Source: an uncultured Collinsella sp. | GTDB lineage: Bacteria; Actinomycetota; Coriobacteriia; Coriobacteriales; Coriobacteriaceae | DNA length: 20,255 nt | Assembly (NCBI GenBank): GCA_900556365.1 | Contig: USOG01000010.1 | Location: 1-20,255, forward strand | Reading direction: 5' to 3' | Shown: one piece after another, positions 15,608 through 20,255 of the stretch | How positions within the stretch are numbered: the first letter of the stretch is position 1 | Layout: the number at the start of each line of letters is the position of its first letter | The notes under the pieces: generated by a model | What the model was told of the DNA's origin: nothing | The model's input: the letters and a program-made list of their open reading frames with translations, nothing else | Database searches by the model: none | Program-made: the position numbers and the translations under genes

Positions 15608-15635
15608 AGGATAACGCGTTAGTCGTTGGGCGCAA
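15608..15635 (-). promoter_or_regulatory. Putative promoter of the DUF134-NifX gene
   Basis: Read on the minus strand, TTGCGC (15635-15630) and TATCCT (15613-15608) are separated by 16 bases. The two related palindromes lie on either side, one near the start point and one upstream of the -35. Confidence 0.45.
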
Positions 15636-15642
15636 GGCATTT

Positions 15643-15658
15643 CTGTCATATGTCAGAA
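15643..15658. promoter_or_regulatory. Candidate operator 2, near-perfect palindrome
   Basis: TCTGTCATATGTCAGA is a 16-bp palindrome with one mismatched pair. It shares the CATATG core and TCAG/TGTCA flank with operator 1, centred about 54 bases away (roughly five helical turns). It lies upstream of the minus-strand -35. It also falls in a possible plus-strand promoter (TTCTGT 15641-15646, 17 bases, TAAGAT 15664-15669). Confidence 0.45.
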
Positions 15659-15723
15659 AAAGGCTAAGATGCCTCGTTGCCGCATGCGGAGCCGCGCTGC
15701 CGTGCATTGCGTGTGCCGGACTA

Positions 15724-15741
15724 AGTGTCCAATTCGACACT
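15724..15741. promoter_or_regulatory. Palindrome over the thyA -35 region
   Basis: AGTGTC and GACACT form 6-bp arms around CAATTC. The right arm overlaps the putative thyA -35 (15733-15738), where a bound protein would block RNA polymerase. No known regulator consensus was recognised. Confidence 0.4.
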
Positions 15742-15760
15742 CGCGCGCCTGGGCTACAAT
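15733..15760 (+). promoter_or_regulatory. Putative promoter of thyA-folA
   Basis: TTCGAC (15733-15738), a 16-base spacer and TACAAT (15755-15760) make the best two-box promoter match in the window. The start would be near 15767, giving a leader of about 28 bases to the thyA ATG. Confidence 0.55.
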
Positions 15761-15794
15761 AAATCTCGCTTATAGGCGACTGACAGGAGGGTCA

Positions 15795-16643
15795 ATGAGC
15801 AAAGCTGATCAACAGTTTGTAACCATGTGCCGCGATATCTTGGACCATGGCACCACCACCGAGGGCCAAAAGGTCCGTCCGGTGTGGGAGGACGGCACCC
15901 CTGCCTATACCATTAAAAACTTTGGTGTCACGGCGCGCTATGATCTGCGCGAGGAGTTCCCCGCGCTCACCCTGCGTCGTACGGCGCTTAAGTCTGCCAT
16001 GGACGAGATTCTGTGGATCTATCAAAAGAAGTCCAATAACGTGCATGATCTCAACAGCCATATCTGGGATGAGTGGGCCGATGAGACCGGTTCCATCGGT
16101 AAAGCCTACGGCTATCAGATTGGTCAGAAGAGCCATTACGTCGAGGGCGACTTCGACCAGATGGACCGTGTGCTGTACGACCTTAAGCACACGCCGTATA
16201 GTCGCCGCATTATGACCAATACGTACGTGTTTAGCGATCTGTCCGAGATGCACCTTTATCCGTGTGCCTATAGCGTGACCTATAACGTGACGCAGCGTCC
16301 TCAGGACGACAAGCCGACGCTCAACATGATTCTCAACCAGCGCAGCCAGGACATTTTGGCCGCGAACAACTGGAACGTGTGCCAGTACGCCATTTTGCTG
16401 ATGATGGTCGCGCAGTCGGTCGATATGATTCCCGGTGAGCTGCTGCACGTGATCGCCGACGCCCATATCTATGATCGTCATGTCGATATCGTCCGCGAGC
16501 TTATCGAGCGTCCGCAGTTTGCGGCACCCAAGGTAACGCTCAACCCCGATGTGCATGACTTCTATGCGTTTACGACCGATGACCTGATCGTCGAGGGCTA
16601 TGAGCACGGCCCGCAGGTCAAGAACATTCCCATTGCGGTGTAG
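15795..16643 (+). CDS. thyA: Thymidylate synthase ThyA
   Basis: ThyA methylates dUMP to dTMP using methylene-tetrahydrofolate, which becomes dihydrofolate. The 282-residue protein carries the catalytic cysteine C157 in LYPCAYSVTYNV, the RRIMTN arginine region that binds phosphate, RSQDILAANNWNV, and the C-terminal closure residues IPIAV. The usual PPCH and LGxPFN forms are changed to YPCA and AANNWN, a pattern of the divergent clostridial-type and B. subtilis ThyA-like branch rather than of E. coli ThyA. The frame is open from 15669, but ATG 15795 is chosen because AGGAGG (15785-15790) precedes it and upstream residues do not resemble the family. folA follows within 10 bases and regenerates the folate. 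Confidence 0.95.
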   Translation: MSKADQQFVTMCRDILDHGTTTEGQKVRPVWEDGTPAYTIKNFGVTARYDLREEFPALTLRRTALKSAMDEILWIYQKKSNNVHDLNSHIWDEWADETGSIGKAYGYQIGQKSHYVEGDFDQMDRVLYDLKHTPYSRRIMTNTYVFSDLSEMHLYPCAYSVTYNVTQRPQDDKPTLNMILNQRSQDILAANNWNVCQYAILLMMVAQSVDMIPGELLHVIADAHIYDRHVDIVRELIERPQFAAPKVTLNPDVHDFYAFTTDDLIVEGYEHGPQVKNIPIAV

Positions 16644-16652
16644 GTGGTGCTC

Positions 16653-17171
16653 ATGACGTGTAAGCTATCTGCTATCGTCGCCGTGTGTGACGATTGGGGC
16701 ATTGGGTGCGAGGGCGACATGGTGGTGTCCAATCGCGCTGATATGCGCCATTTTGTGGCCTGCACCAAGGGCTGCCCGGTTATCATGGGACGCAAGACGC
16801 TGCTGAGTTTTCCCGGCGGGCGTCCTCTCAAGAACCGCCGCAATATCGTGCTTACGCGCGATATGGGCTTTACCCACGAGGGCGTCGACGTGGTGCATAG
16901 CGTTGACGAAGCGCTCTCTGCGATTGCCGATGAGCTCGTTGCCTGGGTGATCGGTGGCGGCGATGTCTATCGGCAGTTTTTGCCGTACTGCGTGGAGGCC
17001 GAGGTCACTCATAACCACTGCGTCCATCCCGTGGACACGTACTTTCCCGACTTGGACGCCGATCCCGCGTGGGAGATTGCGCAGCGTAGCGGGGTCGCGA
17101 CGATTGCCGCCGGTGAGGGTGACGAGGGCGTCGATTATGAGTTCGTGACGTATCGTCGCATCGAGGCGTAA
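16653..17171 (+). CDS. folA: Dihydrofolate reductase FolA
   Basis: DHFR reduces dihydrofolate made by ThyA back to tetrahydrofolate with NADPH. The 172-residue protein shows LSAIVAVCDDWGIGCEGDM at the N-terminus, the catalytic acid D30 (E. coli D27 position), PVIMGRKTLLSFPGGRPLKNR with NADPH-contacting residues, and VIGGGDVYRQFL. The Trp of the usual PWxLPxD motif is missing: the segment reads VVSNRAD, so residue 25 is Val. Several Gram-positive DHFRs also lack it. The ATG at 16653 follows a weak AGGTGG (16642-16647); GTG codons at 16644 and 16647 are alternatives and would add only two or three residues. Coupling to thyA is likely. Confidence 0.92.
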   Translation: MTCKLSAIVAVCDDWGIGCEGDMVVSNRADMRHFVACTKGCPVIMGRKTLLSFPGGRPLKNRRNIVLTRDMGFTHEGVDVVHSVDEALSAIADELVAWVIGGGDVYRQFLPYCVEAEVTHNHCVHPVDTYFPDLDADPAWEIAQRSGVATIAAGEGDEGVDYEFVTYRRIEA

Positions 17172-17215
17172 ATCGTCTGGCGTGAACGGTATCATCGGGT
17201 TGATTGAATGCATGG

Positions 17216-17240
17216 GGCGGCGCTTAGCGTCGCCTCGTTT
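17216..17240 (+). terminator. Probable terminator after folA
   Basis: GGCGGCGC (17216-17223) pairs with GCGTCGCC (17227-17234), including one G-U pair, around a TTA loop and is followed by TCGTTT. The T tract is short. The next promoter-like box overlaps the tail. Confidence 0.5.
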
Positions 17241-17248
17241 GGTATAGA
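17240..17248 (+). promoter_or_regulatory. Putative extended -10 promoter of the SpoU methyltransferase gene
   Basis: TGGTATAGA: an extended -10 with TATAGA at 17243-17248. It coincides with the in-frame ATG at 17248, so if it is used that ATG cannot be in the message and the gene must start at ATG 17281. No clear -35 is seen. Confidence 0.4.
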
Positions 17249-17280
17249 TGTGCTGTAAAGAAGGGTGCGGGCTGGCTGCT

Positions 17281-18195
17281 ATGACTGATGCCGTTGAGGT
17301 TCTGCGAATTGATTCGCTCGAGGACGAGCGGCTCGATGCCTACGTGCGACTGACCGAGCGTGAGCTTCGCTGCGTGCTGGAGCCGCAAAAGGGCATCTTT
17401 ATTGCGGAGAGCGCCAAGGTCATCGAGCGTGCCGTGCGCGCCGGATATGAGCCGGTGAGCTTTCTTCTGGGCGAGCGCTGGCTCGACCAGATGATGCCGC
17501 TGTTTGACCAGCTTGTCGTGCGCGAGGGAGCGGGTCCGGTTCCCGTGTTCGTGGCCTCCATGGAGCTCATGGAGCAGTTGACGGGCTTTAACGTGACGCG
17601 CGGCGCGCTGGCGGCGTTCCGTCGCCCGCGTCAGATTCCGGTTGATGAGTTCTTGGGCGGCGTCGTCGAGGCGGCGGGGGGTCGTCCGGTGCGCGTGTGC
17701 GTGCTTGAGGGTATTGTTGATCACACCAATGTTGGCGCGATTTTCCGCTCGGCTGCCGCATTGAACGTTGACGGTATTTTGGTCAGCCCGACGTGCTGCG
17801 ACCCGCTGTACCGTCGCTCGGCCCGCGTGAGCATGGGCACCGTGTTTCAGGTGCCGTGGACGCGCATTGGCAGCGAGGCTCGTGTGTGGCCGCATGATGG
17901 TCTGAGCGCGTTGCACGATGCCGGTTTTTCGTGTGCCGCTATGGCGTTGACGGACGATTCCGTATCGCTGGACGATCCCGTGCTGCAGGAGATTGATCGC
18001 TTGGCAATCTTTATGGGTACCGAGGGTGCCGGCTTGGGCGCCAAGACCATTGCCGGCTGTGACCACGCGGTGCGCATTCCGATGGCGCACGGGGTCGATT
18101 CGCTTAACGTGGCCGCGGCGAGCGCCGTCGCCTTTTGGCAGCTGTGCCCGCACGTGAGCAATGAGTATCACTACCAGCCGGGTTTGTATCACTAG
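17281..18195 (+). CDS. TrmH/SpoU-family RNA 2'-O-ribose methyltransferase
   Basis: This is a 304-residue SPOUT enzyme that probably methylates a ribose 2'-hydroxyl in rRNA or tRNA; the target nucleotide cannot be read from sequence. An N-terminal substrate-binding region (ERELRCVLEPQKGIFIAES, residues about 20-45) is followed by the knot domain: motif 1 DHTNVGAIFRSAAALNVDGI, motif 2 IFMGTEGAGLGAKTI, motif 3 VRIPMAHGVDSLNVAAASAV. ATG 17281 is preferred to ATG 17248, which lies in the promoter-like box. Neither has a good ribosome binding site; AAGGG at 17261-17265 is 15 bases away. The gene looks like a single unit between folA and the exporter. Family firm, substrate unknown. Confidence 0.85.
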   Translation: MTDAVEVLRIDSLEDERLDAYVRLTERELRCVLEPQKGIFIAESAKVIERAVRAGYEPVSFLLGERWLDQMMPLFDQLVVREGAGPVPVFVASMELMEQLTGFNVTRGALAAFRRPRQIPVDEFLGGVVEAAGGRPVRVCVLEGIVDHTNVGAIFRSAAALNVDGILVSPTCCDPLYRRSARVSMGTVFQVPWTRIGSEARVWPHDGLSALHDAGFSCAAMALTDDSVSLDDPVLQEIDRLAIFMGTEGAGLGAKTIAGCDHAVRIPMAHGVDSLNVAAASAVAFWQLCPHVSNEYHYQPGLYH

Positions 18196-18230
18196 GCAGA
18201 TATTTCGCACCTGGCTCTGATTCGGGGTGT

Positions 18231-18258
18231 TTCGGTCGACGCCAGTCGGTGCTAAGCT
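18231..18258 (+). promoter_or_regulatory. Putative promoter of the MATE exporter gene
   Basis: TTCGGT (18231-18236), a 16-base spacer and TAAGCT (18253-18258) preceded by TGC, making an extended -10. The leader to GTG 18321 would be about 55 bases. No clear operator or other structure was noticed in 18196-18320. Confidence 0.4.
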
Positions 18259-18320
18259 GATATTGGCTTTGGTCTTAAATTGCCGTTTTGTTGTTTAACA
18301 TACGTTGGCGGGGAGGGCGT

Positions 18321-19670
18321 GTGGCTAAGAAATCTACGGCTATCGATGTAACGCAGGGTGTCATTTGGCAACAGCTGCTGTCGCTGTGCGTCCCCATCTT
18401 CTTTAGTTCGTTTTTTCAACAGGCTTACACGCTTATCGGTACGTATATCGTCGGCCAGTTTGGCGGCAAGCTCGCGCTGGGTGGCATTCAAGCCACGATG
18501 GTGCTCACCGAGCTCTGCATTGGCTTTTGCGTTGGCGTCGGCGCCGGCTGCGCGGTCATTACCGGTCAGTATTTTGGCCAGCACGATGATGAACGACTGA
18601 GTCGTTCGGTTCACACGGCCATGACGCTCGCGCTGGTGGGCGGTATCGCTTTCTCGATTCTTGGCATAGTGTTCGTTGAGCCCATGCTGGTGCTTATGAA
18701 CACGCCGCATGAACTATTGGCCGAGGGTGTGGCCTATGCTCGCTGTTATTTTGCCGCGATGGTTGCGGCACTGCTGCTGAATATGGGAACCGCACTGCTG
18801 CGTGCCGTGGGCGACACGCGCGGGCCCGCCGTGATCATTGCCTCTGGCTGCCTTGTTAACGTGGTGCTGGATATCATCTTTGTCGCTGTGTTGCATATGG
18901 AGGCGCTGGGCTGCGGCATCGCAGTGGCGCTGACCATTTGCTCCAATGCAACGATGATCGTGTTGCGCATGATGCGCGCTCCGGGTGCATGGCGTCTTTC
19001 GCTGCCTAAGCTCGGTATCGATCGCGTTATTTGCAAGAGTATGATCTCGTGTGGTCTGCCACTCGGTTTTCAATCGGCTGCCTATTCGATCTCGAACGTG
19101 CTGATCCAGGTGTCGGTTAATTCGTTTGGCGCCGATGTCACGACTGCTTGGGGTCTATCTGGGCGCCTGGATGGCATTATCTGGATGGTGACCGAGGCGC
19201 TCGGCGTATCGATCACTACGTTCTCGGCGCAGAACTTTGGCGCGCGCAACTACGAGCGCATGCGCAAGGGCTACCATACGTCGCTCGTGCTGTCGTTTAT
19301 GCTCATTGGTGGCCTGTCTGCCGTGCTGCTGGTGTTCTCGGGCCCGCTGTCGCGTTTGTTTGTCGACGATGCTTCGATTTCGGCGTACACCACGACCATC
19401 CTCCATTTCATTGCGCCGTTCTATGCGATTTTCTCGATTATCGAGAACGCCTCGGGTTCCATCCGCGGCGCCGGCGTGAGTCTGCAGCCTATGATGCTCA
19501 CCATCTTTGGCACCGTCGTACTCAGAGTGATTTGGGTGTTTGCGATCATGCCCTTCGATCCGTCGCTCGAGCATCTACTGCTGGTCTACCCCGTAACCTG
19601 GCTCATCACCGCAACCATGTTCACCATCTACCACCACAGCGGCAACTGGCTAGGTCGCGCCACCGCCTAG
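18321..19670 (+). CDS. MATE family multidrug or toxin efflux transporter
   Basis: This 449-residue integral membrane protein has about twelve hydrophobic segments in two halves. The N-terminal QGVIWQQLLSLCVPIFFSSFFQQAY and TYIVGQFGGKLALGGI are typical of MATE (NorM/DinF-like) antiporters, which use a cation gradient to expel drugs or metabolites. The second half begins near residue 235 with the matching pattern SMISCGLPLGFQSAAYSISN. The substrate is unknown. The frame is open to a TTG at 18288, but GTG 18321 is chosen because GGGGAGGG (18310-18317) lies just before it and the product then begins like other family members. It has its own promoter-like region and no operon partner. Confidence 0.88.
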   Translation: MAKKSTAIDVTQGVIWQQLLSLCVPIFFSSFFQQAYTLIGTYIVGQFGGKLALGGIQATMVLTELCIGFCVGVGAGCAVITGQYFGQHDDERLSRSVHTAMTLALVGGIAFSILGIVFVEPMLVLMNTPHELLAEGVAYARCYFAAMVAALLLNMGTALLRAVGDTRGPAVIIASGCLVNVVLDIIFVAVLHMEALGCGIAVALTICSNATMIVLRMMRAPGAWRLSLPKLGIDRVICKSMISCGLPLGFQSAAYSISNVLIQVSVNSFGADVTTAWGLSGRLDGIIWMVTEALGVSITTFSAQNFGARNYERMRKGYHTSLVLSFMLIGGLSAVLLVFSGPLSRLFVDDASISAYTTTILHFIAPFYAIFSIIENASGSIRGAGVSLQPMMLTIFGTVVLRVIWVFAIMPFDPSLEHLLLVYPVTWLITATMFTIYHHSGNWLGRATA

Positions 19671-19691
19671 CTCATCCGTCGGATACCCCTG

Positions 19692-19768
19692 ATAAGTTGC
19701 GGTGAAATAGTTCCTGAAAAGCCCTTGCGGACCGTCAAACAAGTACTATTCCACCGCAACTTCCTTAT
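19692..19768. repeat. Imperfect 18-bp inverted repeat, possible small mobile repeat
   Basis: The left arm AAGTTGCGGTGAAATAGT (19694-19711) and the right arm ACTATTCCACCGCAACTT (19745-19762) are inverted copies with one mismatch, separated by 33 bases. The outer ATAAG and CTTAT also match if two inserted bases (CC) are allowed. As minus-strand RNA the mismatch becomes a G-U pair. The element fills most of the gap after the exporter gene (19671-19799). It could be a terminator, a REP/MITE-like dispersed element, or a protein-binding site. The remaining bases, 19769-19799, show nothing clear. Confidence 0.6.
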
Positions 19769-19799
19769 GAGCTGTAGGTGTTGGCGGAAAACGAATCAA

Positions 19800-20047
19800 T
19801 TAGTATTCGATGCCTTGGCGGGCTAGGAGGCCTTCGTCGAAGTAGTGTTTGATGGGACGCATTTCGGTGACTAAGTCCGCGAGGTCGGCCAACGGCAGCA
19901 GCCCGCGGCCGGTGAGCACGAGTTCCGTGGTGGCGGGCTTTATCGCAATCAGTTCCTCGACATCCTCTCGCGCCCCAAAGCAGCCTTCGTCTTGCCCTTG
20001 CCGTCGCCTGTATAGATTTGAACCTTGCCGACTTACAGTGATGCCAT
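19800..20047 (-). pseudogene. Decayed cob(I)alamin/corrinoid adenosyltransferase (CobO/BtuR)
   Basis: Read on the minus strand, an ATG at 20047-20045 with a ribosome binding site (AAAGGA) is followed after three more codons by TAA (20035-20033). The frame then gives GKVQIYTGDGKGKTKAALG, the P-loop start of CobO/BtuR. It then jumps, with a frame change near 19963-19970, to EDVEELIAIKPATTELVLTG and the family's C-terminal ADLVTEMRPIKHYFDEG and RQGIEY, ending at TAA 19802-19800. Intact enzymes have roughly 170-200 residues, so well over half, including the middle of the nucleotide-binding fold, is gone. CobO transfers the adenosyl group of ATP to corrinoids. The early stop, deletion and frame shift make this copy non-functional. 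Confidence 0.8.
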
Positions 20048-20094
20048 CTCTGTCCTTTCGTGCCCGGCGTCGGTTTATCGCCGTCCGGGTTGGG

Positions 20095-20100
20095 TATTCT
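20095..20100 (+). promoter_or_regulatory. Putative -10 box of the terminal membrane protein gene
   Basis: TATTCT lies 40 bases before the ATG at 20140. TTTATC (20074-20079) is a weak -35 at 15 bases. Just upstream, CCCGG (20063-20067) and CCGGG (20085-20089) bracket an imperfect inverted repeat that could be an operator or a fold. The region 20048-20139 is shared with the promoter side of the cobO remnant. Confidence 0.35.
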
Positions 20101-20139
20101 AGAAAGCATTATCAACCCCAGTAGATGGAGTTCAAGCAG

Positions 20140-20255
20140 ATGGAGATGGATGACAACAAACGTAGACGGAATATGATTCTCTACGTGCTCATCGCCTTCG
20201 TCGTCTACCTCGTGCTCTCGACCGTTCTGTTTCCCAACATCGGTCACACGCAGCA
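20140..20255 (+). CDS. N-terminus of a membrane protein, probably FtsH
   Basis: Only 38 codons are in the window. A short charged start (MEMDDNKRRRN) is followed by one hydrophobic segment at about residues 12-31 (MILYVLIAFVVYLVLSTVLF) and then PNIGHTQ. A short basic cytoplasmic tip, a single membrane helix and a following Phe-Pro is how many FtsH zinc proteases begin, but the diagnostic AAA and HExxH regions lie beyond the edge. ATG 20140 is chosen because GGAG (20127-20130) lies 9 bases before it; ATG 20125 lacks a ribosome binding site and ATG 20146 is too close to one. Another single-pass membrane protein is quite possible. Confidence 0.5.
   Translation, partial: MEMDDNKRRRNMILYVLIAFVVYLVLSTVLFPNIGHTQ

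Noticed and set aside
14710..15609. 299-codon open frame on the plus strand
   Set aside because: It is antisense to the DUF134-NifX gene, begins inside the ffh terminator hairpin, and its repetitive Ala/Val/Asp composition mirrors the opposite coding strand.
19765..20247. 160-codon open frame on the minus strand across the intergenic region
   Set aside because: It has no family resemblance, and it overlaps the cobO remnant in a different frame and the start of the terminal plus-strand gene.

Overview
The window looks like a core chromosomal segment of a high-GC actinomycete of the class Coriobacteriia, most likely Collinsella or a close relative. This is inferred from gene order and protein flavour; no database search was possible. 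The coding is dense, almost all on the + strand, and biased to GC at third positions. No rRNA, tRNA, CRISPR array, insertion sequence or prophage was seen.

Layout. Positions 1-5188 hold a tight cluster: the end of an Asp23/Gls24 gene, fakA (DhaL-type fatty acid kinase subunit), recG, rsmD and coaD, with junctions of 27 bases or less, two of them overlaps. Positions 5213-6552 hold a DivIVA-like coiled-coil gene that sits where mycobacteria carry sepIVA, then a DUF177 gene and rpmF. Positions 6556-14695 hold plsX, acpP, rnc, smc, ftsY and ffh, closed by a 16-bp hairpin. This joins phospholipid and fatty acid supply (fakA, plsX, acpP), ribosome and RNA maturation (rsmD, DUF177, L32, RNase III), chromosome organisation (smc) and the two SRP GTPases (ftsY, ffh). 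The order combines the Bacillus arrangement (yloU-yloV-recG and plsX-acpP-rnc-smc-ftsY-ffh) with the actinobacterial one (coaD-sepIVA-DUF177-rpmF-rnc).

From 14812 the window is less uniform. A minus-strand gene fuses a DUF134 helix-turn-helix to a NifX-like metallocluster domain and a tail very rich in His and Cys. It has a consensus ribosome binding site inside the frame, just before the NifX domain, and two related palindromes around its promoter. Next come thyA and folA (dTMP synthesis and folate recycling), a SpoU-family RNA methyltransferase and a MATE exporter, each with its own promoter-like sequence. After the exporter lies an imperfect 18-bp inverted repeat, then a decayed cobO/btuR corrinoid adenosyltransferase gene (P-loop and C-terminus kept, middle deleted, early stop). 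The window ends in the start of a membrane protein that resembles FtsH.

Most of the window is conserved housekeeping. The points most worth a second look are the two-start DUF134-NifX-His/Cys gene with its candidate operators, the 22-bp palindrome in the acpP leader, the hairpins before plsX, the cobO wreck, and the repeat next to it. Promoter calls are by eye and uncertain.
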